In this document: positions 13,981 to 21,962 of the stretch, piece by piece
Layout of the letters: the number at the start of each line of letters is the position of its first letter
Position numbering within the stretch: the stretch's first letter is position 1
Source of the DNA: Anaerolineaceae bacterium
GTDB taxonomy: Bacteria; Chloroflexota; Anaerolineae; Anaerolineales; Anaerolineaceae
NCBI GenBank assembly: GCA_016927865.1
Contig: JAFGLU010000120.1
Coordinates: 1-32,881 of the forward strand
Direction: 5' to 3'
Length of the DNA: 32,881 nt
Program-made: the position numbers and the translations under genes
Notes under the pieces: generated by a model
Told to the model about the DNA's origin: nothing
Seen by the model: the letters and a program-made list of their open reading frames with translations, nothing else
The model's database searches: none

Positions 13981-15447
13981 TTACTTCCCGGCGCGCTTGG
14001 CCTGCTGCCAAAGCGATTCCATCTCGTCCATCGACAAATCGGACAAAGGCCGCCCGCTGGTCTTCGCGCCCTGCTCAATGTGCCGGAAGCGCTCGTAAAA
14101 GCGCTGGCTGGCCTTGCGCAAGGCTGTCTCCGCGTCCACTTTATACCAGCGCACCAGGTTCACCACCGCGAAGATCAAGTCACCCAGCTCCTTTTCCACC
14201 TCCTCGCCCTGCGCCTCGCTCACCTCGCGCCACTCTTCCAGCACCTTCTCGCGCACGCCTTCAATTTCTGTCCAATCGAAACCCACGTGCGCAGCGCGGC
14301 TCTGGTACGCCTGGGCTCGCTTCAAAGCCGGCATGGCCTTATTCACGCCATCCAGAATGCCCTTCTCGGCGGCTTCCTTGCCGTTCTGCTTGCGTTCTTC
14401 TTCTTTGATCTTTTCCCAATTGCGCAGCACGCCGCTGGTGCCGTCCACGTTCACCTCGCCGAACACATGCGGGTGGCGGCGCACAATCTTGCGGTGAATG
14501 CCCTGAATGACCTCGGCCATGTTGAACAGCCCTTCTTCGCTGCCAATCTGGCTGAGCATGGTGATCAGCAGAAGCACATCCCCCAACTCCTCGCGCACCC
14601 CATCGGCGTCCTCAGCGTCCAACGCCTCCAGCGCCTCATAAACTTCTTCCAAAAGCTGCGCCCCCATGCTTTGCAAGGTCTGCTCCCGATCCCACGGGCA
14701 GCCGTCCGGCGCGCGCAGGTGGGCCACAATCTCCTGGAAGCCCTCCAGCGAGGTGTCGCTGTCCAGCGGAGGCACATACAGCGCCGTCAGCAATCCAATG
14801 TGCTCGCTGCGATCAATCTCGAACAAAGCCAGGTCCTCCACCCGCTCTTCCATCGTCCCCGCCGCGTGCACCAGCCGCACGGGGTGCTGGTCGGGATACA
14901 CCGCATTGAGGGTTAGCTTCACATCCGAAGCGATCGAGCGCGAGTAGATCTGCGCTACCAGGACCGCCGAATCAGGTGGGAAGTTGGGCACATGCAGGCT
15001 GCCCAGCTCCAGCGCATCCACCAGTGTCAGCCGCGGATAAGGGTCCAGCCCCAACGCCGTGAAGGTCGGCTCGAGGAAGCTGATCCCCTCGATCACCCTC
15101 ACCGTCAGCCCTTCGACTTTCGCCCGCCGCGCAATCTCCGGCGCGGTCGATTCGGCCACGAAAGGATGCCCCGGAACCGCATAGGTCACACCCTGGGGGC
15201 GGCGGGCCAATTCCAGCACGCGCTCCACAATTTCAGCATAGACGGCCTCGAATTGCTCTCCCCGATCGTACAGATCATCAAAAGAATACACCGTCAACCC
15301 CGCCGGGAACCCCGCCACGGTGGGATGCTGCTTCGTGCGCAAATAAATCTCGTCCAGCCCCGAAAGCCAATCCCAGGCCTGGCGCGTCAATTGTCCCGCG
15401 TCGCCCGGTCCCAATCCGAGAATGACAATACCACGTTGATTGTTCAT
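13981..15447 (-). CDS. mazG: YabN-type fusion: tetrapyrrole methylase-like domain plus MazG NTP pyrophosphohydrolase
   Basis: This 488-residue protein matches the size and layout of Bacillus YabN. The N-terminal half (about 1-225) is a SAM-dependent tetrapyrrole methylase-like domain beginning VILGLGPGD. The C-terminal half is a double MazG unit that hydrolyses nucleoside triphosphates to monophosphates and pyrophosphate. Its metal-binding motifs are visible: LLEEVYEALEAL with EELGDVLLLI in the first unit, and EEWREVSEA with EKELGDLIFAVVN in the second. The segment CPWDREQTLQSM is typical of MazG. A house-cleaning role is likely. The ATG at 15447 has AAGGA eleven bases upstream, and its leader contains hairpin element B. 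A long palindrome follows the stop. Confidence 0.93.
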   Translation of the reverse strand: MNNQRGIVILGLGPGDAGQLTRQAWDWLSGLDEIYLRTKQHPTVAGFPAGLTVYSFDDLYDRGEQFEAVYAEIVERVLELARRPQGVTYAVPGHPFVAESTAPEIARRAKVEGLTVRVIEGISFLEPTFTALGLDPYPRLTLVDALELGSLHVPNFPPDSAVLVAQIYSRSIASDVKLTLNAVYPDQHPVRLVHAAGTMEERVEDLALFEIDRSEHIGLLTALYVPPLDSDTSLEGFQEIVAHLRAPDGCPWDREQTLQSMGAQLLEEVYEALEALDAEDADGVREELGDVLLLITMLSQIGSEEGLFNMAEVIQGIHRKIVRRHPHVFGEVNVDGTSGVLRNWEKIKEEERKQNGKEAAEKGILDGVNKAMPALKRAQAYQSRAAHVGFDWTEIEGVREKVLEEWREVSEAQGEEVEKELGDLIFAVVNLVRWYKVDAETALRKASQRFYERFRHIEQGAKTSGRPLSDLSMDEMESLWQQAKRAGK

Positions 15448-15470
15448 GATTCAAAATTCCTTTGCATCCG

Positions 15471-15585
15471 CTCAGCCAGAGGTTGGAAAGATCCGCATTT
15501 TTGGTTTACACAAGGTGCGAAGCATCTTGTGTAAACCAAAAATGCGGTAACATTCTTTACTCTCTGATCATTCCCCACATTGTAC
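15471..15585 (-). repeat. Hairpin repeat element, copy B
   Basis: This 115-bp element is homologous to copy A at its edges. It has CTCAGCCAGAGG at 15471-15482 and a TCTCTGA...CATTGTAC edge at its right end. The stem pairs 15493-15518 with 15522-15547: 26 positions, one G-T mismatch, loop GAA. The stem shares no sequence with copy A except around the loop. The distance from the stem to the TACAAT box is 32 bp in both copies. It lies between the rpsI terminator and mazG. Confidence 0.8.
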
Positions 15586-15587
15586 CA
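15579..15587 (-). promoter_or_regulatory. Possible extended -10 promoter for mazG
   Basis: TGG followed by TACAAT on the minus strand forms an extended -10 box directly downstream of the rpsI terminator. No convincing -35 box is seen at 15-18 bp. A transcript from here would carry element B in a leader of about 125 nt. Confidence 0.35.
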
Positions 15588-15590
15588 GAG

Positions 15591-15637
15591 CAAAACAAAA
15601 GCGTTTTGCCCTGGGCTTTCGTCCAGGACAAAACGCT
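15591..15637 (-). terminator. Rho-independent terminator of the ribosomal protein cluster
   Basis: Arms 15600-15614 and 15623-15637 pair at 14 of 15 positions with an eight-base loop. The minus strand then reads TTTTGTTTTG. It lies 60 bp after the rpsI stop codon and closes the translation operon. Confidence 0.85.
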
Positions 15638-15697
15638 GTAAAGGCAGATGAGATGATCCGACTGGAGGCAACTCCTCCCAGCCCGATATCCACGGGA

Positions 15698-16096
15698 TTA
15701 ACGCTTGGTGTAGGTCGGGGCCTTGCGGGCGCGCTTGAGACCTGGCTTTTTGCGTTCCTTGATGCGAGCATCGCGAGTCAAGTAACCACCCTTTCGCAAA
15801 AGGGGAGTCATCTCCGTGCCGAACATCTTAACCAATGCGCGGGCCACGCCCAACTGCACTGCATCAGTCTGCCCGGTCACGCCGCCACCCTTCACCACCA
15901 CGGTGATGTCCAGGCTTGAGCGATCCTGACCCGAAGCCGCAATGGGAGCCAAAATGGCATCCACATCACCCAGGCGGGTGAAATAGGCTTCGCCCGGCTT
16001 ATCATTAACGATGAACTTACCATCCCCGCTCATCACACGGACGCGCGCGGAAGCTTCTTTTCGGCGACCAATCCCTTCGTAATACTGAACGGACAT
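15698..16096 (-). CDS. rpsI: 30S ribosomal protein S9
   Basis: S9 binds 16S rRNA in the 30S head. The 132 residues carry the family start YEGIGRRKEASARVR, the central VVKGGGVTGQTDAVQLGVARAL, and a basic tail ending in TKR whose last residues reach the P-site tRNA. The ATG at 16096 has AAAGGAG upstream. It follows rplM by 15 bp, the usual pairing, and is the last gene before the terminator. Confidence 0.98.
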   Translation of the reverse strand: MSVQYYEGIGRRKEASARVRVMSGDGKFIVNDKPGEAYFTRLGDVDAILAPIAASGQDRSSLDITVVVKGGGVTGQTDAVQLGVARALVKMFGTEMTPLLRKGGYLTRDARIKERKKPGLKRARKAPTYTKR

Positions 16097-16111
16097 ATAG
16101 CTTTCGCTCCT

Positions 16112-16543
16112 TTATGCAACCGGCTTCGGGTTCTGAGCTTCGTGAGGATGCTCGCTCCCGGCATATATTTTCAATTTCTTAATCAGCTGGCGGCCAATCT
16201 TGTTGTGCGGGAGCATACCCCAAACCGCTGAACGAATCACACGGTCGGGATACTTCTGCATCTGGTCGCGCAGGCTGACGGTCTTCAACCCACCCGGAAA
16301 ACCCGTGTGATGATGATAGAACTTGGTCGTCTCGCGCTTGTTGGTCAGGCGCAGCTTGGAGGCGTTAACCACCACCACGAAGTCGCCCATATCTACACCA
16401 GGGGTGTAGGTGGGCTTATGCTTGCCCAACAAGAAACGGGTAATCTGAGTCGCTAAGCGCCCCAGCCCCTGATCGTCGGCGTCCACCAAAATCCAATTGG
16501 ATTCTGGGGTGCCTTTTATAACAAACGTTTTCTCCACTGCCAT
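16112..16543 (-). CDS. rplM: 50S ribosomal protein L13
   Basis: L13 is an early-binding 23S rRNA protein. The 143 residues show the family pattern: WILVDADDQGLGRLATQI near the N-terminus, then GKHKPTYTPGVDMGDFVVVVNA, KFYHHHTGFPGGLK and AVWGMLPHNKIGRQ. The C-terminus ends HPHEAQNPKPVA. The ATG at 16543 has AAGGTG upstream. It lies between truA and rpsI, an arrangement common in many bacteria. Confidence 0.98.
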   Translation of the reverse strand: MAVEKTFVIKGTPESNWILVDADDQGLGRLATQITRFLLGKHKPTYTPGVDMGDFVVVVNASKLRLTNKRETTKFYHHHTGFPGGLKTVSLRDQMQKYPDRVIRSAVWGMLPHNKIGRQLIKKLKIYAGSEHPHEAQNPKPVA

Positions 16544-16572
16544 AGTTTCACCTTACCAAAACTCTGTTCAGC

Positions 16573-17310
16573 TTAGATGCCATAGCGCACTTCCCAGAGT
16601 ACCAGCCCCTGAGGAGCTGCCAAACCAGGAGGTAACGGTCGAGCTTGCAGGACTGCCTCTTCGATCGCTTCCAGACTCAACCGGTTCTGCCCGGTCTGTA
16701 CCTGGACGTACACCATGCGGCGTACCATGTGGTACAGAAAGGCATTGCCCCGGACTTCAAAGCGTAGTTCGTCTCCTTCGGCTTCCCAGCCGCAGGAAAA
16801 GACCACTCGCTCTGTGCTGCCACCGGCTCGCGGCGGATTTCCAAACGCCGCAAAATCATGCCGGCCCGTCAGCCGTTGGGCCGCCGCCCTAAGCAAGTCT
16901 AACCCAGGAACGGGCCAGACGCGCCAGGCAAAGCGTTCGCGCAGCGGGTCGCGGTGTGGCGAGAGGTAGATCCGGTAGCGGTAGCAGCGCTCCTGCGCAT
17001 CATAGCGGGGATGAAAATCATCACCAACCACTTCGGCGCTTTTCACAGCCACATCCTCCGGCAGGTGCGCGTTTAAGGCCTTCACCAGCGCTTCGGTCGG
17101 ATGCGTCCATTCCAAATCGAATGCCGCCACCTGCCCTGCCGCGTGTACGCCCGTATCCGTGCGTCCCGCCGACAGGATCGCTCGCCCACCCCAGTTCAAC
17201 CCGCGTAACGCGTTTTCCACTTCGGCTTGAACGGTGCGATTCGTCCCTTGCCGCTGGAATCCCTGGAAGTGCGTGCCATCGTAAGCAAGAATAACTTTGT
17301 AATGTGCCAT
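16573..17310 (-). CDS. truA: tRNA pseudouridine(38-40) synthase
   Basis: TruA converts uridines 38-40 of the tRNA anticodon arm to pseudouridine. The 245 residues contain the catalytic aspartate at Asp52 in SAGRTDTGVHA. They also show the N-terminal YDGTHFQGFQRQ and the GNAFLYHMVRRMV segment of the C-terminal part. The ATG at 17310 is directly preceded by a perfect 8-bp hairpin (17311-17330), and no strong ribosome site is free, so expression may be lower than for its ribosomal neighbours. It lies between rplQ and rplM. Confidence 0.96.
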   Translation of the reverse strand: MAHYKVILAYDGTHFQGFQRQGTNRTVQAEVENALRGLNWGGRAILSAGRTDTGVHAAGQVAAFDLEWTHPTEALVKALNAHLPEDVAVKSAEVVGDDFHPRYDAQERCYRYRIYLSPHRDPLRERFAWRVWPVPGLDLLRAAAQRLTGRHDFAAFGNPPRAGGSTERVVFSCGWEAEGDELRFEVRGNAFLYHMVRRMVYVQVQTGQNRLSLEAIEEAVLQARPLPPGLAAPQGLVLWEVRYGI

Positions 17311-17330
17311 TCCGATCGCTTTCGATCGGA
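17311..17330 (-). promoter_or_regulatory. Hairpin covering the truA ribosome-binding region
   Basis: Arms TCCGATCG (17311-17318) and CGATCGGA (17323-17330) pair over 8 bp with a four-base loop. The stem abuts the truA ATG directly and occupies the place where a Shine-Dalgarno sequence would be. It may hold down truA translation within a highly expressed operon. Confidence 0.55.
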
Positions 17331-17348
17331 CTTGCGCCGGGGAGGGGA

Positions 17349-17726
17349 TTAACCCTCGACCAGCTCGAGTAAGACCATCTCGGCCGCGTCCCCAAGGCGG
17401 GGAGTCAAGCGCAACATGCGGGTGTAACCGCCGTTGCGATTGGCAAAGCGCGGAGCGATGTCATCGAACAGTTTACGCACCGCGGCGGCGTTGCCCAATT
17501 GGGCGGCGGCCTGGCGGCGAGCGTTCACTTTACCCATCTCAGTAGCGCCGCTGCTGTTGCGGGCCAGGGTAATCAACCGTTCCGCGTCGCCGCGGATCGC
17601 TTGAGCCTTGGCGCGGGTGGTCTGAATGCGCTCGTGCTCAAAAAGCTGCATGATCAGATTCCGGCGCAGGCTAATGCGTTGATCTTTACTTCGTCCAAGT
17701 TTAAAACCAGCTACCTGGTGTCGCAT
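17349..17726 (-). CDS. rplQ: 50S ribosomal protein L17
   Basis: L17 binds 23S rRNA near the exit tunnel. The 125 residues have the typical start MRHQVAGFKLGRSKDQRISL, then RRNLIMQLFEHERIQTTRAKA and the C-terminal GGYTRMLRLTPRLGDAAEM. The ATG at 17726 lies 6 bp after rpoA, with its GGAG site overlapping the rpoA stop. It is the standard last gene of the alpha block. Confidence 0.98.
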   Translation of the reverse strand: MRHQVAGFKLGRSKDQRISLRRNLIMQLFEHERIQTTRAKAQAIRGDAERLITLARNSSGATEMGKVNARRQAAAQLGNAAAVRKLFDDIAPRFANRNGGYTRMLRLTPRLGDAAEMVLLELVEG

Positions 17727-17732
17727 AAGTGC

Positions 17733-18698
17733 TTACTCCACAGTTTGTTCGTCGTGAAGGAAACCCTTCTCGACCATCTTTTGGCGTAGTTCGTCCAGGC
17801 TCTTCTCGCCAAAGTTGCGAATGGACATTACTGCCTCATCGCCCTTCTCGAGCAGGTCTAGAACATCCCCAACCGTCGTAATGCCTGTGCGCTTCAATGA
17901 ATTGAAGACGCGCACCGAAAGATCGAGGTTTTCAATCGGCGTCTCAGCCGCTTCGCTGGTCAGGCGAGAGCCCACCACTTCCTTCTCAATCCCTATCACC
18001 AGGCTCTCTTCGCTGATGCCAGCTACAAAGCGCAGGTGATCGATCAAGATCTTCGAAGAAGTGCTCAGCGCCGCTTCCGGGCCGATGGTCCCATCACTCC
18101 AGATCTCCATAATCAGGCGGTCGTAGTTGGTATTCTGACCAACCCGCGCAGGCGCCACCGACCAGTTGACCTTTTTGATGGGGCTGTAGATCGCATCCAC
18201 AGGCAGTTCGCCAATGGGCAGGCGGCCGCTGCGCTCAGAAGCAGGGGAATACCCACGCCCGCGCCCAACGGTCATATCAATTTCGAGACGCGTATTCGGA
18301 TCGTCCACTGTAAACAGGTACAAATCCGGATTGACAATCTCTACCTCCGCCGGAACCTGGATATCTGCTGCCGTCACGACGCCTTCGCCGCGAACGTCCA
18401 GATGCAGGTGCGAAGATTCTACATCGTGAAGCATCAGGCGCAGCTGCTTGACCTGCAGCGTGACCTGAATTACGTCTTCACGCACGCCCGGAATGTCGCT
18501 GAATTCATGCAGGACATCCGAAATGCGCACCGACGTAACTGCCGCACCATCCAGAGAGGAAAGCAGAACCCGCCGCAGCGCGTTTCCGAGCGTGACACCA
18601 TACCCGCCTTCCAGCGGGCCGATCACGAACTTGCCATAGTTGCGAGCTTCGGCTTCTCGTTCAACTTTCGGCGTTACCATATTACTTAGTGCAGCCAC
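17733..18698 (-). CDS. rpoA: RNA polymerase subunit alpha
   Basis: Alpha dimerises to start RNA polymerase assembly and contacts promoter UP elements and activators. The 321 residues have an N-terminal domain with GPLEGGYGVTLGNALRRVLL and ELPVDAIYSPIKKVNW. An intact C-terminal domain follows (about 253-315) with the helix-hairpin-helix region LKRTGITTVGDVLDLLEKG and IRNFGEKSLDELRQKM. The start is a GTG at 18698 with AAGGGG upstream; an ATG six codons later lacks a ribosome site. It lies between rpsD and rplQ. Confidence 0.98.
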   Translation of the reverse strand: MAALSNMVTPKVEREAEARNYGKFVIGPLEGGYGVTLGNALRRVLLSSLDGAAVTSVRISDVLHEFSDIPGVREDVIQVTLQVKQLRLMLHDVESSHLHLDVRGEGVVTAADIQVPAEVEIVNPDLYLFTVDDPNTRLEIDMTVGRGRGYSPASERSGRLPIGELPVDAIYSPIKKVNWSVAPARVGQNTNYDRLIMEIWSDGTIGPEAALSTSSKILIDHLRFVAGISEESLVIGIEKEVVGSRLTSEAAETPIENLDLSVRVFNSLKRTGITTVGDVLDLLEKGDEAVMSIRNFGEKSLDELRQKMVEKGFLHDEQTVE

Positions 18699-18746
18699 GT
18701 TTCACCCCTTCCCGAGATCCCTCGAGGAATCTGGATCTGTTGGTGT

Positions 18747-19385
18747 TTAGCGCGAGTAGTACTCGACGATTAATTGCTCGTTCAAATTGCCGTCGATCTC
18801 AGAGCGATCCGGCACCCGCAGAACGCGGCCCGTCAGCGCCTTGCCATCCCGGTCGATCCAGGAGGGGAAGGAACGCTTATCAACCACATCCAGCAGTTCT
18901 TTAAAGTAAGTGTTCTGGCGGGCGGACTCTTTCACCGTCACCACATCGCCGGGGCGAAGAATCATCGAAGCGATGTCGGCGCGTTTCCCATTCACCCGGA
19001 TGTGACCGTGGTTCACCAGCTGGCGCGCCTGCGCGCGATCAACGGCAAAACCGAGGCGGTACACAACACTATCCAGACGCAGCTCAAGAGTTTGCAGCAG
19101 CACCAAACCGGTCATGCCGGTTGTGCGGCGGGCAATCCCAAAGTAGCGGCGGAACTGGCGTTCGAAAACGCCGTAAACGCGGCGCACTTTCTGCTTTGCG
19201 CGCAGTTGGCGAGCGTAGTCCGACTCGCGCTCACTGCGGCCCTGCTTGTTGCGGCCGTGTTGACCTGGGGCGTAACCGCGCTTTTCGAAGGAGCACTTCG
19301 GGCCATAGCAGCGCTCGCCCTTTAAGAACAACTTATCACCTTCTCGCCGGCACAGTTTACATACCGGACCCGTATACTTTCCCAT
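18747..19385 (-). CDS. rpsD: 30S ribosomal protein S4, zinc-binding type
   Basis: S4 nucleates 30S assembly and in many bacteria represses its own operon. The 212 residues begin with a four-cysteine knuckle (Cys9, Cys12, Cys26, Cys31), the zinc-binding form. The S4 RNA-binding domain follows, with RLDSVVYRLGFAVDRAQARQ and VNHGHIRVNGKRA. The ATG at 19385 has GAGAGGG upstream. It lies 18 bp after rpsK and 48 bp before rpoA. Confidence 0.98.
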   Translation of the reverse strand: MGKYTGPVCKLCRREGDKLFLKGERCYGPKCSFEKRGYAPGQHGRNKQGRSERESDYARQLRAKQKVRRVYGVFERQFRRYFGIARRTTGMTGLVLLQTLELRLDSVVYRLGFAVDRAQARQLVNHGHIRVNGKRADIASMILRPGDVVTVKESARQNTYFKELLDVVDKRSFPSWIDRDGKALTGRVLRVPDRSEIDGNLNEQLIVEYYSR

Positions 19386-19403
19386 ATCCGTACCCTCTCT
19401 TCT

Positions 19404-19808
19404 TTACACGCGGCGTTTCTTGGGCGGGCGGCAACCGTTGTGGGCAACCGGCGTCACATCAGAAATCGAACGCACCTTAATTCCCAGCGACTGCACCACG
19501 CGGATGGCGGATTCGCGGCCGGGACCAGGGCCCTTAACGATCAGGTCTGCTTCTTGCAGGCCCATCGACATGGCAGCCTTCAGCGCCTGTTCCGCGGCCA
19601 AACGAGCCGCAAACGGCGTGCTCTTGCGCGAGCCTTTATACCCCGCAGAACCAGAGCTGCCCCAGCAGACGGTATTGCCCTGCTGGTCTGTGATCGTAAT
19701 GATCGTGTTATTGAAAGAGGCAAAGATATGAATCTCGCCTGACGTCACCGTGCGCTTCACCTTCTTGGTGGAGCCGCCACGACGTGTCGACCTAACATTT
19801 TGTGCCAT
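19404..19808 (-). CDS. rpsK: 30S ribosomal protein S11
   Basis: S11 lies on the 30S platform beside the mRNA exit. The 134 residues include [54 protein letters not shown] and the C-terminal [15 protein letters not shown]. The ATG at 19808 has AGGAAGG upstream. The 117-bp gap before it (19809-19925) is larger than its neighbours' gaps. It holds GC-rich short inverted segments but no clear promoter, so a leader-type control site is possible but unproven. Confidence 0.98.
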   Translation of the reverse strand: MAQNVRSTRRGGSTKKVKRTVTSGEIHIFASFNNTIITITDQQGNTVCWGSSGSAGYKGSRKSTPFAARLAAEQALKAAMSMGLQEADLIVKGPGPGRESAIRVVQSLGIKVRSISDVTPVAHNGCRPPKKRRV

Positions 19809-19925
19809 ACAACCTTCCTGTTTACGTTACATCCAGAAATTGGCAAGTAACACCCATCCAGGAGGAGGCCAGGCTGCCGCAGGGGAGAGGAACCCCAATT
19901 TGCCCGGCCAACCCCCGAAAAGGAT

Positions 19926-20312
19926 TTACTTCTTGCCGCCCCGGCGGCGTCCGCGACCGGCCACAGTCTTCTTGGGGCCTTTGCGCGTCCGGGAATTGGT
20001 GCGGGTGCGCTGCCCGTGCACTGGCAAATTACGCCGGTGCCGCAGACCGCGGTAACACCCGATCTCGATCAGCCGCTTAATGTTCATCTGAACTTCGCGG
20101 CGCAGATCACCTTCAACTTTATAGTTCTTGGAGATAAAGTCGCGCAGTGCGTTAACTTCATTCTCAGCAAGATCTTTCACCCGAATATCCGGGTTTACAT
20201 TGGTCGCAGCCAGAATCGTCCTGGCGCGTGTTGGGCCTAAGCCAAAAATATACTGTAGCCCAATTTCGACCCGCTTGTTGCGCGGAAGATCAACACCTTC
20301 AATACGTGCCAT
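19926..20312 (-). CDS. rpsM: 30S ribosomal protein S13
   Basis: S13 sits in the 30S head and contacts the 50S and tRNA. The 128 residues start [20 protein letters not shown] and include [13 protein letters not shown] and the RNA-binding [21 protein letters not shown], with a basic Gly/Arg/Lys tail. The ATG at 20312 has TAGGAAA upstream. It lies 5 bp after rpmJ. Confidence 0.98.
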   Translation of the reverse strand: MARIEGVDLPRNKRVEIGLQYIFGLGPTRARTILAATNVNPDIRVKDLAENEVNALRDFISKNYKVEGDLRREVQMNIKRLIEIGCYRGLRHRRNLPVHGQRTRTNSRTRKGPKKTVAGRGRRRGGKK

Positions 20313-20317
20313 ATTTC

Positions 20318-20431
20318 CTACCCTTGCCGCTGTTTATGCTTAGGATTTTCACAGATCACAAACAGGATTTTTCCCCGTTTGACGATCTTGCACTTCGCGC
20401 AGCGCTTCTTAATGGATGGTGAAACCTTCAT
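20318..20431 (-). CDS. rpmJ: 50S ribosomal protein L36, zinc-binding type
   Basis: This 37-residue protein binds 23S rRNA late in assembly. The sequence begins [20 protein letters not shown]. It has the Cys11-x2-Cys14, Cys27, His32 zinc set of the C+ form. The start is the ATG at 20431 with GAAGGAG upstream, and the stop is 5 bp before rpsM. infA, which usually precedes rpmJ, is absent here. A promoter-like site lies 50 bp upstream. Confidence 0.97.
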   Translation of the reverse strand: MKVSPSIKKRCAKCKIVKRGKILFVICENPKHKQRQG

Positions 20432-20479
20432 TCGATCGAACTCCTTCAACATGATTGCAACACACAAGCCGAAGTTTCC

Positions 20480-20508
20480 ATTATACTTGCTGTTGCTCTT
20501 TCCGTCTA
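20480..20508 (-). promoter_or_regulatory. Internal promoter of the alpha block (rpmJ onward)
   Basis: A perfect TATAAT (20480-20485) lies 17 bp downstream of TAGACG (20503-20508) on the minus strand. The -35 box is part of the octamer TCTAGACG, which recurs at the same spacing upstream of rplC (32295-32323). The predicted start is near 20474, about 40 nt before rpmJ. It lies just after the map stop codon. Confidence 0.65.
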
Positions 20509-20523
20509 GACCCAGACCCTCTT

Positions 20524-21300
20524 TCAGTCTGTTGTCGTCAGGATCACCGGCCCGCTCTCTGTTACGGCCACCGAATGCTCGAAGTGAGCGGTGGGCCTTC
20601 CGTCAGCTGAGGCCACAGTCCATTCATCCGCCAGGACGCGTGTGTGAGGCAATTTCATCAGAACCATCGGCTCCAACGCAATCGTCATGCCCGCCTTCAG
20701 GATCATTCCCTTGCCTGGCACACCGTAATTGGGCACCTGGGGACCTTCGTGCATGGCCCGCCCCACCCCATGACCGGTGTATTCGCGCACAACCTGGAGG
20801 CCTCGGCTCTCAACATACTGCTGGATGGCAGCCGAAACATCTCCGACGCGGTTGTTTACGCGCATCATTTGAATACCCGCTTGAAGGGCGCCTTCTGTCA
20901 CTTCCAGCAGTCGCTGGACATCCGGCGCAACCTCTCCGACGGGCGCGGTGAAAGCGGCATCGGCGACAAAACCTTCGAACACCGTCCCGCAATCCACCGA
21001 AACAATATCGCCTTCCTTCAACTTGCGCCCCTTGCTCGGAATCCCATGCACCAGTTCAGCGTTCACGCTCACGCATGTGCTGGCCGGGTAGGGATAGGGC
21101 CCGGGGTAATGCTTGAAAGGCGAGTACACACCGTACTTCTTCAGTACTTCTTCGGCAGCCGCGTTTACATCGGCAGTCGACGCGCCCGGGTGGATGGCCG
21201 CCCGCGCAGCGGCCAGGGCCTCGGCGTTAATCCGCCCGGCCTGCCGCATCACCGCCAGTTCCTGCTCTGTCTTAATCGAGACTTGCCGATCCCAGCTCAT
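20524..21300 (-). CDS. map: Methionine aminopeptidase, type I
   Basis: This enzyme removes the initiator methionine from new proteins. The 258 residues carry the five metal ligands of the pita-bread fold: the two aspartates in [17 protein letters not shown], the histidine in [19 protein letters not shown], and the glutamates in TIALEPM and VAVTESGP. The ATG at 21300 has AAAGG upstream and lies 1 bp after adk. Only the short catalytic domain is present, with no N-terminal extension. Confidence 0.97.
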   Translation of the reverse strand: MSWDRQVSIKTEQELAVMRQAGRINAEALAAARAAIHPGASTADVNAAAEEVLKKYGVYSPFKHYPGPYPYPASTCVSVNAELVHGIPSKGRKLKEGDIVSVDCGTVFEGFVADAAFTAPVGEVAPDVQRLLEVTEGALQAGIQMMRVNNRVGDVSAAIQQYVESRGLQVVREYTGHGVGRAMHEGPQVPNYGVPGKGMILKAGMTIALEPMVLMKLPHTRVLADEWTVASADGRPTAHFEHSVAVTESGPVILTTTD

Positions 21301-21301
21301 C

Positions 21302-21958
21302 TCACGCGACCTTTCGAATTGCCGCCAGCATCAACTTGCCGACCTCTTCGATCGATTGAGTGCCGTCGACTTCCGCCAACACGCCCAAATTGCGGTAATA
21401 CGCAATCAACGGAGCAGTCTGCTCGCCATAAACCCGGATTCGGCGTTCCACCGTTTCCGATTTGTCGTCGTCGCGCTGGATCAGCGCGCCGCCGTCGGCA
21501 TCGCACACGCCCGCCTGGGTCGGCGGATTGAACTTCTCATGGTACACGCGCCCGCAGGCAGGGCAGGTCCAGCGACCGCTCAGCCGTTCGATCAGCACCT
21601 CGGCCGGAACCGAGATATACGGCACGCAGTCCACCTTGGAGCCCAAACCCTTGAGCATTTCGCCCAAAGCTTCGGCCTGGGCCGGGGTGCGCGGGAAACC
21701 ATCCAGCAGCACGCCCTTTTCACAGTCCAGCCGGCTGATGCGGTCTTTCACCATCGCAATGGTAACATCATCCGGCACCAGCTCGCCACGGTCCATGAAG
21801 CCCTTGGCCAGCTTGCCCAGCTCGGTCTGGTTCTTCAGGTTCTCGCGGAACAAATCGCCAGAGGAAACGTGCATCAAACCAAATTCCTTGGCAATGATCT
21901 GCGCCTGAGTGCCTTTGCCCGCGCCGGGAGGGCCTAACAAAACAATATACGTAGCCAT
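21302..21958 (-). CDS. adk: Adenylate kinase with zinc-type lid
   Basis: Adenylate kinase interconverts AMP, ADP and ATP. The 218 residues begin with the P-loop GPPGAGKGTQ (9-18), then SSGDLFREN, DGFPRTPAQAEAL and the long lid. The lid contains TCPACGRVYH and GVCDADGG, the Cys/Cys/Cys/Asp zinc set of long-form enzymes. The ATG at 21958 has AAGGGG upstream, 4 bp after secY. The secY-adk-map order is classic. Confidence 0.97.
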   Translation of the reverse strand: MATYIVLLGPPGAGKGTQAQIIAKEFGLMHVSSGDLFRENLKNQTELGKLAKGFMDRGELVPDDVTIAMVKDRISRLDCEKGVLLDGFPRTPAQAEALGEMLKGLGSKVDCVPYISVPAEVLIERLSGRWTCPACGRVYHEKFNPPTQAGVCDADGGALIQRDDDKSETVERRIRVYGEQTAPLIAYYRNLGVLAEVDGTQSIEEVGKLMLAAIRKVA

Positions 21959-21962
21959 GCGC

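Noticed and set aside
11681..15585. CRISPR array or insertion sequence around the hairpins
   Set aside because: There are only two edge-matched copies 3.8 kb apart, no regular spacers, no transposase and no clear target-site duplication.
19809..19925. Promoter in the rpsM-rpsK gap
   Set aside because: A TTGCCA box is present, but no acceptable -10 box lies at 15-19 bp.
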